Below are positions 25,061 through 33,308 of a DNA stretch of 64,000 nt, piece by piece. The notes beneath the pieces are model-generated. The model did not search any database and was not told the DNA's origin. It worked only from the letters and a program-made list of their open reading frames with translations. Both the position numbers and the translations under genes were made by a program. The stretch lies in the NCBI GenBank assembly GCA_035605695.1, contig DATNGZ010000027.1, positions 1-64,000 on the forward strand. Reading direction: 5' to 3'. Origin of the DNA: VRUE01 sp035605695 (GTDB lineage: Bacteria > Actinomycetota > Thermoleophilia > Solirubrobacterales > 70-9). Numbering within the stretch: the first letter of the stretch is position 1; each line of letters starts with the position of its first letter.

Positions 25061-25175
25061 GCGTCGATCCCGGTAGGGGTTCCGCTTAACTTTTTCGGTG
25101 GAACGGGATCTGCTGACGCCGCAAGGTCGCGCCGAAAAAGTACAAGACGCTCCACCCCTACCGGGATCGACGCTC
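25059..25175. repeat. 117-bp palindromic element (family 2), copy 1
   Basis: The perfect outer arms (25059-25080 and 25154-25175) contain GATCCCGGTAGGGGT. An inner stem AACTTTTTCGG / CCGAAAAAGT surrounds a GC-rich core. The inner half-elements CTTGTACTTTTTCGGC and CCACCGAAAAAGTT recur at 32305-32416, but the outer arms there have a different sequence. This copy contains the stop codons of both convergent genes and encodes the last residues of the CpsB-like protein. Confidence 0.85.
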
Positions 25176-25892
25176 GAACGGGACCGAGAGCTTTTTACCT
25201 TCGACGATTGCCAGTGGGGCCACGTCGCGCATCCATTGCACGTGCGGAGCTACTGACCCGACATCTGCCAGCTGCTCGAATGCCTCGCTCATGTGGACGG
25301 GGCGGCCGCCGAGCGAGGAGTGCGCGTCGCTGCTGAGTACGTGGATCAGGCCTGCCTCGGCCAGCGAGCGCATGCCGTTGGCTGTGCGCTCGCGCAGGAA
25401 GAAGTCGGCCGTCGCCTGGACCAGCGCCCCGACGGCGATCAGCGCCGCGATCCGCTCGTACATGTCCGCCGAGAGGTGTCGCTCGGGGTGAGCGATCAGC
25501 GTACGGTGGCCGCGCTCGGCCAGGTGCTCAACCCGGCGGATCAGGCTGTCGCTGAGCGGACCCGGGGCCGGCTCGAGCAGGATCCATTTGCCGTTGCCGA
25601 GCGACACCCGGCCCAGTTCCTCCTCGCTGAGATCCTCGACCGCGGTCTCGGCAACCTCTCCCCCTTGCAGGACCGTCACCGGCACGCCCTCCTCGCGCAG
25701 GCCCCGGTTGACCGCGTCGACCCGATCGGCGAGCTGCTCGATGCGGACGTCATGGTCGTGGCGAATGTGCGGCGTCGCGCAGATCGCCTCGATCCCGTCA
25801 CCCGCCGCCTGGCGAGCCATAGCGAGACTGTCGTGAAGGTCGAGTGCGCCGTCGTCGAGCGCCGGGAGGATGTGGCAGTGCAAGTCGATCAC
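25158..25892 (-). CDS. PHP-domain tyrosine-protein phosphatase, CpsB/YwqE-like
   Basis: This is a 244-aa metal-dependent PHP phosphatase that probably dephosphorylates tyrosine kinases of exopolysaccharide synthesis. Metal-ligand motifs are DLHCHILPALDDG at the N-terminus, ATPHIRHDH, AHPERH and SSDAHSSLGGRP. No BY-kinase or polysaccharide genes are adjacent, so its partner is elsewhere. The last residues (ERRSR) are encoded by the palindrome arm. The start is ATG 25892. Confidence 0.9.
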   Translation of the reverse strand: MIDLHCHILPALDDGALDLHDSLAMARQAAGDGIEAICATPHIRHDHDVRIEQLADRVDAVNRGLREEGVPVTVLQGGEVAETAVEDLSEEELGRVSLGNGKWILLEPAPGPLSDSLIRRVEHLAERGHRTLIAHPERHLSADMYERIAALIAVGALVQATADFFLRERTANGMRSLAEAGLIHVLSSDAHSSLGGRPVHMSEAFEQLADVGSVAPHVQWMRDVAPLAIVEGKKLSVPFERRSR

Positions 25893-26044
25893 GGGGACAT
25901 CGAGGAGGGTAACCGGGGTGCCAGCGGCTCAAACAGGTGCAAATGCTCTTTCAGGGCAGGGCGCGCGGGGGCATCGGACTACGATGATCGGCATGATCCG
26001 GCACCTGCTCCCGCTGGGCTGGCGAGAGCAGAGCGCTTCAACTC

Positions 26045-26512
26045 ATGGATAAGAAAACGACCCGAAGAGGGAACTACGAGTCTGGCTCCGATTACGTGCT
26101 CGAGTACGGCGAGCTTCGCTTCGCCTTCAACGAGCAGGACTTCGGACAACGGGTCGAGCAGGCCGCGGTAAAACTCGGCTTCGTCGATCAGGGCCTCAGC
26201 CAGGAGGAGCTCGATGACCTGCTTGACCTCGCCGTCAGCGGCGAGATCGCCGAGCCCAGCTCACGCCTCGGCGAGCACATCAACGAGAACTGGGACGACC
26301 TCGTCGGCCCCGCCAACCGCAGCCTCGTCCACTGGCTGCGTCGCCTCGTCTTCCGCGGCGCCTGGCTCGACCAGCGGGTCAAGGAGGGCGAGCTCGACAT
26401 CGTCTTCGACGAGCGCAACCAGACCTTCGGCTACATCCAGCCGGATCGCAGCGCAGACCTGATCGAGCTCAGCAAAGAGCCGAGCTGGCGCCGCATCGCC
26501 TACCGCCGCTAG
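26045..26512 (+). CDS. Unknown soluble protein
   Basis: This is a 155-aa acidic protein with no signal peptide or membrane helix (YVLEYGELRFAFNEQDFGQR, then HWLRRLVFRGAWLDQRVKEG). I recognise no domain. Codon use is like that of neighbouring genes and it fills the space between two minus-strand genes, so it is probably real. It converges with the Rho-like gene, ending 16 bp from it. Confidence 0.75.
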   Translation: MDKKTTRRGNYESGSDYVLEYGELRFAFNEQDFGQRVEQAAVKLGFVDQGLSQEELDDLLDLAVSGEIAEPSSRLGEHINENWDDLVGPANRSLVHWLRRLVFRGAWLDQRVKEGELDIVFDERNQTFGYIQPDRSADLIELSKEPSWRRIAYRR

Positions 26513-26527
26513 GCGGGACGCCGCCCG

Positions 26528-27352
26528 CTACTGCTGCCGCTCGAGCGCCGCGACGACGGTCAGCGAACCGTTGCTTCCGCGGGTGAGGCTGAGGCCTGCG
26601 TCGAAGAGCTCTTTGGCTGCGTTGGCGTCGCCGAAGGCCTCCTCTAGGCGGCTCAGGGAATCGACCAGGAGGATCACGTCTTCGCCTCCCTCGGCGCGGC
26701 GGGCCGCCTGGGCCTGGGCGTCGCTGGCGTGGCGGGCCTGGCCGGCGGAGACGATCTCGGCCTGGGGCGCCTCGCGCTTCCAGTCGGCCAGCTCCTCGGG
26801 ACTGGGGTCGATCAGCAGCGCGATCGGGTCGGGACCGTCGGAGGCGCCGGCCAGATCGGCGGCGATCTCGCGCAGCAGCGAGGTGCAAATCGCGCGGCTC
26901 TCGCCGTAGACGAGCGCCTGGCGCCCCGGCGGCGGCGTCAACAGGTCTTGGACGTGCAGGCCCTTGTCTTTGCGGCCGAAGCGCCGGCGGCGTCGGCGAC
27001 GCGGGCGCGCGGGCTTGGACTCGGCCGGAGCAGCCGCGGCGGGCGCAGGGGCCGGCGCGGGTGCGGGTGTGGCGGACTCCGGCGCGGACGCGGCGCGCTC
27101 GGCTGCCGCCTCCTCGGCGGGGCGCTCCCGCGAGGCCCGATCCGCGGCCGGGCGCTCGCGACGCCGGCGGGGCGGGCGATCCCGTTTCGGCCGCTCGCCA
27201 TTCGACGGCTTCTCGCCCTTGTCGGGCGCGCCGCCCGACAGCTTCTCGATCAGCTCCTCACGGCGCAGCATTCGGTAACGCGGCACGTCCGCCTTAGCGG
27301 CAAGCGCGTGCAGGTCTGCGAGGTGCTTGGACTCCAGCTCAGCCTTGGTCAT
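26528..27352 (-). CDS. Truncated Rho-like protein without a Walker A motif
   Basis: This is a 274-aa protein with a Rho N-terminal helix-extended-loop-helix domain (residues 1-40, LADLHALAAKADVPRYRMLR). A roughly 90-residue basic Ala/Pro/Arg linker follows, then a segment alignable to the Rho ATPase: IALLIDPSPEELADWKREA, EGGEDVILLVDSLSRLEEAF (Walker B) and GSLTVVAALE. The expected GKT Walker A loop is replaced by YGESRAICTSLL, and the protein stops where Rho would continue into the RNA-translocating part. It is unlikely to be a working ATPase; it may bind RNA or modulate the true Rho. Confidence 0.8.
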   Translation of the reverse strand: MTKAELESKHLADLHALAAKADVPRYRMLRREELIEKLSGGAPDKGEKPSNGERPKRDRPPRRRRERPAADRASRERPAEEAAAERAASAPESATPAPAPAPAPAAAAPAESKPARPRRRRRRRFGRKDKGLHVQDLLTPPPGRQALVYGESRAICTSLLREIAADLAGASDGPDPIALLIDPSPEELADWKREAPQAEIVSAGQARHASDAQAQAARRAEGGEDVILLVDSLSRLEEAFGDANAAKELFDAGLSLTRGSNGSLTVVAALERQQ

Positions 27353-27375
27353 GAGGCGGCAGGTTATTGCAGCGG

Positions 27376-29055
27376 CTAGATGGGTGAGCGGGCGGGGTCG
27401 ATCCCGGCCGCCGCCGCCGCCGCGGGCCAGGCCTCGGCCTCGCGCTTAACCTGACGGCGGTTCCAGCCCAGCTCGGCTCCCATCACCGCCGCCACCACCC
27501 GCACCGAGTCGGCGTCGCGCAGCTGCGGCGCGGCGAGCAGGCCGAGGCGGGTGCGGCGCAGGATCACGTCAGCGACCGTGCGCGCCTGCTCGTGGCGGGC
27601 GGCGACCACGGCCTCGGCAAGCAGGTCGGGATGGCCGGGTACGATCGGCGCCGCCAGCTTCGGGTCTTCGCGGGCGAGGGCGAGCACGTTGCGCGCCGCG
27701 TGCCCGTAGCGGAAGGCGAGCTGGGCGAGCGACTCCTCCTCCACGCCCTCGGGCGCCTCGAGGTCCTCGGGCCGCGCCTGCATCCCCAACGGAATCTCGG
27801 CGGTGTGGCAGGCCGCCTCCCGACCCTCGCGCTCGACCAGCCGGTCGACGGTCTGCTTCGCCATCCGCCGCCAGGTGGTCAGCTTGCCGCCGGTGATCGT
27901 CAGCATTCCCGAGGAGGTCTCGTAGAGCTCCGCCTTGCGCGAGATATCGACCGACTTCTTCGGATCGCCGGTGGCGATCAGCGGCCGCACGCCTGCGTAG
28001 GCGCCGACCAGATCGGCCTCGCCGAGCGAGACGCCGAAGAACTCGTTGACCGCCTCGAGCAGGTAGGCGATGTCGTCCTCGGCCGGTCGCGGGTGGTCTA
28101 TATCCCCCTCGAAATCGTTGTCGGTGGTGCCGATCAGGGTGCGGCCGTACCAGGGCAGGGCGAAGATCTGGCGTCCCGCGCCGGCCGGGACGATGCAGGC
28201 GGCGGAGCCGGTCGAGAGCGCCTCGCGATCGATCAGCACGTGGGTGCCGCGACTGGGCGATATCCGCGGCACGTCCTCCTCCTCGATTGTCTCCTCAGGC
28301 CGGATCCGGTCGGCGAAGACCCCGGTCGCGTTAATCACGCTGCCGGCCTTGACCTCGATCCGCTCGCCCGACTCGGCCTCGACGAAGGCGACGCCTCCGG
28401 CGCTTCCGTTTCGCTCGAGCACCTCGGTCACCTCTGCCCCGTTCAGCATCACCGCGCCGAAACGCTCGGCCTCGCCGAGGATCGTCAGGGTGAGGCGGAC
28501 GTCGTCGGTCTGGCAGTCGTAGAAGAGATAGGCGTTCTTCGGGTCGCGCGGCTCCAGCGCGGGAGTTAGCTCGAGCAGCTCATCGCGGTCGATCGTGCGA
28601 TGACGGTCGGGCGACCAGTAGAAGTCCTCGTCGACTTCCTTCGAGGAGCGCATCTCGCGGCGGCTGCGACCGACCCGGGTCGTCGCCATCACGTCGTACA
28701 TGTTGAGCCCGATCCCGAGCCGGCGATCACGGCGCTCATCGCCCAGGGCCGGGACGAGGAAGGGCGTCGGGTAGACCAGGTGCGGGGCGAGCTGGACCAT
28801 CAGCTGACGCTCAAGCAGCGCCTCGCGGACCAGGCCGAGGTCGAGGTTCTGCAGGTAGCGCAGGCCGCCGTGGACCATCTTCGAGGAGCGGCTGGAGGTG
28901 CCGATCGCGTAGTCGCCGCGCTCCAGCAGCGCCACCGAGTAGCCGCGCGAGGCGGCATCGAGGGCGACCCCGGCCCCGGTGATGCCGCCGCCGATCACGA
29001 CGACCTCGAAGCTCTGGCCGGCGATTGCCTCGATCGCTGCAGCGCGGGAGAGCAT
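27376..29055 (-). CDS. glpD: Aerobic glycerol-3-phosphate dehydrogenase
   Basis: This is an FAD enzyme oxidising glycerol-3-phosphate to dihydroxyacetone phosphate with electron transfer to quinones. The 559-aa product has the dinucleotide motif VVIGGGITGAGVALDAASRG (about 19-38), SSKMVHGGLRYL, and ISPSRGTHVLIDRE. A C-terminal helical domain (SLAQLAFRYGHAARNVLAL) is present. ATG 29055 shares one base with the nitroreductase stop (TGATG). No glycerol kinase or transporter gene is adjacent. Confidence 0.95.
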   Translation of the reverse strand: MLSRAAAIEAIAGQSFEVVVIGGGITGAGVALDAASRGYSVALLERGDYAIGTSSRSSKMVHGGLRYLQNLDLGLVREALLERQLMVQLAPHLVYPTPFLVPALGDERRDRRLGIGLNMYDVMATTRVGRSRREMRSSKEVDEDFYWSPDRHRTIDRDELLELTPALEPRDPKNAYLFYDCQTDDVRLTLTILGEAERFGAVMLNGAEVTEVLERNGSAGGVAFVEAESGERIEVKAGSVINATGVFADRIRPEETIEEEDVPRISPSRGTHVLIDREALSTGSAACIVPAGAGRQIFALPWYGRTLIGTTDNDFEGDIDHPRPAEDDIAYLLEAVNEFFGVSLGEADLVGAYAGVRPLIATGDPKKSVDISRKAELYETSSGMLTITGGKLTTWRRMAKQTVDRLVEREGREAACHTAEIPLGMQARPEDLEAPEGVEEESLAQLAFRYGHAARNVLALAREDPKLAAPIVPGHPDLLAEAVVAARHEQARTVADVILRRTRLGLLAAPQLRDADSVRVVAAVMGAELGWNRRQVKREAEAWPAAAAAAGIDPARSPI

Positions 29056-29564
29056 CAGTCGAGGAAGTCCGTGACCTGCTCGACGGGGGGCCGTTCGGGG
29101 GGCTCCTTCATCTGACGCGGGCGCCCCAGGTGCAGAAGGCCGACGAAGCGCTCGTCGTCCGGCAGACCCACGGCGGCACGGCCCTTGGCCGAGCGCAGCA
29201 GGCCGGGGGTGCGCCAGTAGCCGGCGAGCCCGCGGGCGTGGGCGCTGAGCAGGACGATGTAGGAGGCGACCGCGGTGGCGTGCAGGTCCTCTTCGTTTTG
29301 GACCGGGTCACCGCCGAGCACGCAGGAGGTAAGAACGAGTGTGGGCGCGCGGTCGAGCTTCGCCGCTCCCTCGGGTCCGGCGACCTGCTTCAGCCGCGCC
29401 AACGCTTGCGGACCGACGACGCGGAAGCGCCAGGGCGCGGTCAGATGATGGTTCGGTGCCCAGCGCGCCAGCTCGAGCAGTTCGAGCAGCTCGGCGCGTG
29501 CCAGCGGCTCAGAGCCGAAGGCCTTGTGCGTGCGGCGAGTGCGAATCGCGGTCTCAACGTCCAC
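29055..29564 (-). CDS. FMN-dependent nitroreductase family protein
   Basis: This is a protein of about 169 aa with the nitroreductase fold: AIRTRRTHKAF at the N-terminus (FMN phosphate contact), ELARWAPNHHLTAPWRFRVV, and a VASYIVLLSAHARGLAGYWR helix. The substrate is unknown. BluB, which belongs to the same superfamily and makes the B12 lower ligand, was considered because a B12 operon lies upstream, but BluB-specific segments are not visible. GTG 29564 is preferred. An in-frame GTG at 29609 lies inside a palindrome. Confidence 0.83.
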   Translation of the reverse strand: MDVETAIRTRRTHKAFGSEPLARAELLELLELARWAPNHHLTAPWRFRVVGPQALARLKQVAGPEGAAKLDRAPTLVLTSCVLGGDPVQNEEDLHATAVASYIVLLSAHARGLAGYWRTPGLLRSAKGRAAVGLPDDERFVGLLHLGRPRQMKEPPERPPVEQVTDFLD

Positions 29565-29593
29565 CGCTGGAACATAGCCACCCAAGGCGGCGA

Positions 29594-29632
29594 GACGTGC
29601 ATTTACCACGGTATAGGTGTCAAATGCACGTC
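29594..29632. repeat. 39-bp palindrome (family 6) between the nitroreductase and S-component genes
   Basis: The perfect arms GACGTGCATTT / AAATGCACGTC flank a 17-nt centre with partial ACC/GGT pairing. It separates the B12-transport operon from the nitroreductase/glpD genes. There is no T-tract. No second copy was seen in the window. Confidence 0.6.
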
Positions 29633-29639
29633 GCGTCCA

Positions 29640-31517
29640 CTACCAGGCATAGCGACGACCGAGTAGCCAGGGGACGCCGATCGCCAGCGCGGTCGCGAGT
29701 AGGCCGACTGCGATCGGGATCCCAGGCAAAGGGGCGCTGCCGCTAGCGGTGATCGGCTCGGGCGGAGGCGCGGTCGATTCCAATGGGACGGCTTCGGTTT
29801 CCGGCGCAAGGGCGCCACCGGTTTCACCCGGCACCGGGGTCGCTCCCGACGTCGCCGGCGGCAGGCCCGGCGTTGCCGCGGGCGGGACGGCCGCGCCGCC
29901 TTCTTCAATCCCGCCGTCCTTCGCTTCCGGCAGTGGTTCGGCCGGCGCCGGCGCGCCCGAATCGATGCCCGGTGGCGGCGGCACGGTCTTGGACGGCGCG
30001 ACGGTCGTGACCTTCTTTTCGCGCGGCGGCGGCGAGATCGGCAGGGCCTCGCCGGCCGTCGCCACCAGCACCTCGCCCGTCACCCAGACCGGGGTCTGGT
30101 CGCTGGAGGCCGAGTAGCGATAGTGACCATCGCCGGCCTGCCGCGCCGCGAGGTAGTCGAGGGCGCTGTTGGCGCCGGAGGCGATCTTCGCTGGGTTGGC
30201 GCCGACCGCGATCATCCCCTCGACCGCCCAGGCGGTCGATTGCGAGTTGACCCCGCCCGAGCCACCTAGGGCGAAGCCACCGTCGGACCGCTGATGCTTG
30301 CGCAGGTAGGTGAGGCCGTTGCCGGCCGCCTTGGTGGCGGGCATTGCCTGCATCGCCGCGGCGGTCACATCGGGGTTACTCGGTAGCCCGGGCTCGTCGC
30401 CCCAGCCGCCGTCGTCGTTCTGGACGCCGCCCAACCAGGAAAGCGTCTTGTCGACGCCGGCGCCGGCGGTGCGCAGCGCGATTGCGCTGTAGGAGGTCGT
30501 CCCGGGCCAGCCTTCGAAGGAGCCGTTGTCGGCGCGGCGCTGCACCAGTTCGTCGACGAGGTCGTGGCCGGCAAAGGAGCGCGGGTCGACGCCAGCCCCC
30601 TCGAGGGCGACGATTGTGCGCGAGAGATCACCGCTGCTGGTGATTTCGCCGATGCTCGAGCGCAGGAAGTCGACCGGGGTCTTGCCGAGGCGGGAGACGT
30701 CGAGCGGGTTGCGACCGGCGGCCTCGAGCCCCAGCATCACCCAGCCGGTGATCGCCGCGCCCGATCGGTCGCCGGCGGAGGCGCCGAAACCGCCGTCGGC
30801 GTTCTGCGTTGATTCGAGCCAGCTCGCCGCGCGGTCAGGGCTGTCTGCCCTGGCGGGGCTGGGGACGATCGCGGGCACCACCATCAGCGCGACGAGCACG
30901 GCAGTCGCCACCGCCGGCGTGCGCCATTCGAAGCGTTGGCGGAAACGGACCAGCATCCGCACCATTGCCGGGCCGGCGATCAGGGCAAAGGCGATGTTGC
31001 CAAGCGCATGCGCAATATCGAAGGGGAGCGCGCGGCCCTCCAACACCAGGAAGTGCCTGACCGAGAGATCTCCGCCATAGATAGCCATCAGCGAGAAGTT
31101 CAGCAACACACCGTAGGCGATCCCGGCGAAGCCGCAAACCGCGGCGAGGGTGAGTCGGCCGGCGTTACGGGTACCGAGCGCCAGCGCCGCCCCCATCACC
31201 CCGCACAGTCCCCAGCCCGCCATCTGCCACGGCGTCCAGGGGCCCTGGCCGAACCAGAAATTGGAAACGAGGCCAGCGAAGGCGCCGACGGCGAAGCCGG
31301 GCGCGGGCCCGAGCGCATAGCCGGCGAAGAGGACGATGTCGGTGGTCGGCTTGACGTTGGGGAAGGCGGCGAAGGCGATCCGCCCGGCGATCGCCAGCGC
31401 CGCCAACGCCGCGACCAGCGCCACCACCTGCGAGGGCGGCCGCGACCGCTCGTACCAAGCGAAGCCGCCGAGCAGGACGGCGCCGAGGATGAGGAAGGAA
31501 GCGAGTTGCCACGACAT
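29640..31517 (-). CDS. ECF transporter S-component fused to an alpha/alpha-toroid domain
   Basis: This is a 625-aa membrane protein. Residues 1-220 carry about six helices with an ECF S-component pattern (RIAFAAFPNVKPTTDIVLFA, then GQGPWTPWQMAGWGLCGVMG). Residues about 225-490 are prenyltransferase/squalene-cyclase-like repeats with QNADGGFG, QNDDGGWG and QRSDGGFALGG. A Pro-rich linker (490-590) and a C-terminal helix near 600-617 follow. It is the last gene of a cobalamin-riboswitch operon with EcfT and EcfA. By context the substrate is B12 or a precursor. The toroid should face outward and resembles the N-terminal fold of intrinsic factor/transcobalamin. The start overlaps the ecfA stop (TGATG). 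Confidence 0.85.
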   Translation of the reverse strand: MSWQLASFLILGAVLLGGFAWYERSRPPSQVVALVAALAALAIAGRIAFAAFPNVKPTTDIVLFAGYALGPAPGFAVGAFAGLVSNFWFGQGPWTPWQMAGWGLCGVMGAALALGTRNAGRLTLAAVCGFAGIAYGVLLNFSLMAIYGGDLSVRHFLVLEGRALPFDIAHALGNIAFALIAGPAMVRMLVRFRQRFEWRTPAVATAVLVALMVVPAIVPSPARADSPDRAASWLESTQNADGGFGASAGDRSGAAITGWVMLGLEAAGRNPLDVSRLGKTPVDFLRSSIGEITSSGDLSRTIVALEGAGVDPRSFAGHDLVDELVQRRADNGSFEGWPGTTSYSAIALRTAGAGVDKTLSWLGGVQNDDGGWGDEPGLPSNPDVTAAAMQAMPATKAAGNGLTYLRKHQRSDGGFALGGSGGVNSQSTAWAVEGMIAVGANPAKIASGANSALDYLAARQAGDGHYRYSASSDQTPVWVTGEVLVATAGEALPISPPPREKKVTTVAPSKTVPPPPGIDSGAPAPAEPLPEAKDGGIEEGGAAVPPAATPGLPPATSGATPVPGETGGALAPETEAVPLESTAPPPEPITASGSAPLPGIPIAVGLLATALAIGVPWLLGRRYAW

Positions 31518-33274
31518 CAGGCGCCAGCGCCCTTTTGAGGTCGTATTTCTTTCCGCATACCGGAGGGAACTACGACAGCACCGGCGCGATGGAGGGCCTC
31601 GGCGCCCTGCTCGGGGGTGACCACTCCTGGCAGGTTGAGGACTCGCGCTACCTCGGTGGCGAAGTACCAGCCGCCGGAGAGGACCTCGGCGGCGGGACCG
31701 TCGGCGATCACGACGCCGTCGCCCATCAGGACGACGCGCTCGGCGAAGGCGCCGGCGAACTCGACGTCGTGGGTGGCGACGAGGAGGCCGGCGCCGCGTG
31801 TTGCGAGATCGCCAATCAGGTTGACGAGGTCGCCCTTGCGGGCCCGATCCATGCCGCGGGTTGGCTCGTCGAGGGCCACGACTCCTGGAAGCTCGCCCCC
31901 CTCCATCCGACCTGCCAGGGCTATCGCAAGCGCCAAGCGCTGGCGCTCGCCGCCGGAGAGGTCACGTGGATCGGCATCCACCGCGTGCTCGAGGCCGACT
32001 ACCCGGAGCGCCGCGAGCCCGGCATCTCCCGGAAGCTCATCGCCGACCCGCTCGCGGACTAGATAGTCACTTGGGTTCTGGGTCAGCAGCGCTATCCCAG
32101 CCGATGCCAACGCCTTGCCTCTCACCAACTCCGTCAGCCCAGCCAAGGTTCGCAGCAGAGTGCTCTTACCGGCGCCGTTGCGACCCATCAGCGCTACTCG
32201 CTCTTCCGGCTCGACCCTTAGATCAACGCCACGAAGAACGTCGCGCGTCGAGTCACCGCTGCTCAGCTCTACCCAAAGACTTCGCACATCTACGACCGGG
32301 CTTGGAGGGGATTCGGACCCCCTCCGAACGGCTTGTACTTTTTCGGCAATCCATCCACGGCCAGCCGCTTTCTCTCCACCGAAAAAGTTGAGAGAGGAGG
32401 GGGTCCGACTCCCCTCACCACCGCGCTCAGGGGTGTGGAGGATTCGGCGCGCATCGCGGACCCCGACCGGGAGAGGCTCGATGCCGCAGAGAGAGAACAA
32501 CTTGGCGGCGGGCGTCTCCAGAGCTTCGTCGGCTTCCTGCGCCCAGGTTAGGAAGTCGCGGGGATTCCCATCGAAGGAGATCGAGCCCGAGGTCATGGCG
32601 ATTACTCGGTCGGCGGCGGCTAGACAGCGCTCCAAGCGGTGCTCCGCGAGGAGGATCGTTACTCCCCACTCCTCGTTTAGGCGGCGCAGGAGCCAGATCA
32701 GCTCGTCGCCGGCGACGGGGTCCAATTGCGAGGTCGGCTCGTCGAGAAGGACCAGCCGCGGGCGGGTGACCAGGGCTGCCGCGAGAGCGACGCGTTGGAG
32801 CTCTCCGCCCGAGAGTGTGTCCACTGCCCGATCAAGCAAGTGCGGGATCGCGAGGGCGAGCGCCACCTCCTCGACTGCGCGGGCGCGAGAGCTTGGTTGG
32901 TCGCCGCGCATCTCCAGAGGAAGCTCGATCTCAGCTGCGACCGTGGTCGAGACGACCTGGGTCTCGGGGTCCTGGGCCACGTAGCCGACTGCGGCTGCCA
33001 GCTCTCCCGGGCCGTGGGCTATTGCGTCTATTCCTCCTACCTCGATGCGGCCGTCGATCTCACCGCCGTGGAAGTGTGGGATCAGGCCGCACGCGGCTCT
33101 CAGCAGGGTCGACTTGCCGCTGGCGGAACGGCCCGCCAGCAGGGCGAACTCTCCCGGGGCCAGGTGCAGAGAGACGTCTTTGAGCGCCGGCTGGGTTGCG
33201 TTCGGATAGGCGTAGTTGAGCCGGTCGATCGCGAGGGCCGGGGTGGCTTGGGTCCGGATCGCCAGGTCAGGCAT
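31517..33274 (-). CDS. ecfA: Energy-coupling factor ATPase, fused EcfA1-EcfA2
   Basis: This is a 585-aa cytoplasmic protein with two complete ABC ATPase domains. The first has Walker A GRSASGKST (residues 48-56), signature LSGGELQRVALA and Walker B LVLLDEPTSQLDP. The second has GRNGAGKST, LSGGERQRLALA and VVALDEPTRGMD. It powers uptake through EcfT and the S-component. ATG 33274 is chosen, preceded by GGAGA; a longer start would run into a palindrome. The linker between the two domains (about residues 287-324) is encoded by a 112-bp palindromic element at 32305-32416, an in-frame insertion. Confidence 0.93.
   Translation of the reverse strand: MPDLAIRTQATPALAIDRLNYAYPNATQPALKDVSLHLAPGEFALLAGRSASGKSTLLRAACGLIPHFHGGEIDGRIEVGGIDAIAHGPGELAAAVGYVAQDPETQVVSTTVAAEIELPLEMRGDQPSSRARAVEEVALALAIPHLLDRAVDTLSGGELQRVALAAALVTRPRLVLLDEPTSQLDPVAGDELIWLLRRLNEEWGVTILLAEHRLERCLAAADRVIAMTSGSISFDGNPRDFLTWAQEADEALETPAAKLFSLCGIEPLPVGVRDARRILHTPERGGEGSRTPSSLNFFGGEKAAGRGWIAEKVQAVRRGSESPPSPVVDVRSLWVELSSGDSTRDVLRGVDLRVEPEERVALMGRNGAGKSTLLRTLAGLTELVRGKALASAGIALLTQNPSDYLVRERVGDELPGDAGLAALRVVGLEHAVDADPRDLSGGERQRLALAIALAGRMEGGELPGVVALDEPTRGMDRARKGDLVNLIGDLATRGAGLLVATHDVEFAGAFAERVVLMGDGVVIADGPAAEVLSGGWYFATEVARVLNLPGVVTPEQGAEALHRAGAVVVPSGMRKEIRPQKGAGA
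32305..32416. repeat. 112-bp palindromic element (family 2), copy 2, in frame inside ecfA
   Basis: The outer arms 32305-32325 and 32396-32416 pair with one mismatch (they share TCGGACCCCCTCC). The inner halves CTTGTACTTTTTCGGC and CCACCGAAAAAGTT match the reverse complement of the element at 25059-25175. The outer arms are not homologous to those of the other copy, yet are self-complementary in each. The reading frame stays open, and the element encodes the linker between the two ATPase domains. Confidence 0.82.
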
Positions 33275-33308
33275 CGCGGGTCTCCGGCGTGTGGGTTGGA
33301 GCTGCGTC

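Noticed and set aside
29055..29564. Nitroreductase as BluB (B12 lower-ligand synthesis)
   Set aside because: Tempting because of the B12 operon upstream, but the APNHHLTAPWRF segment and overall pattern fit the general nitroreductase family better, and a palindrome separates it from the operon.
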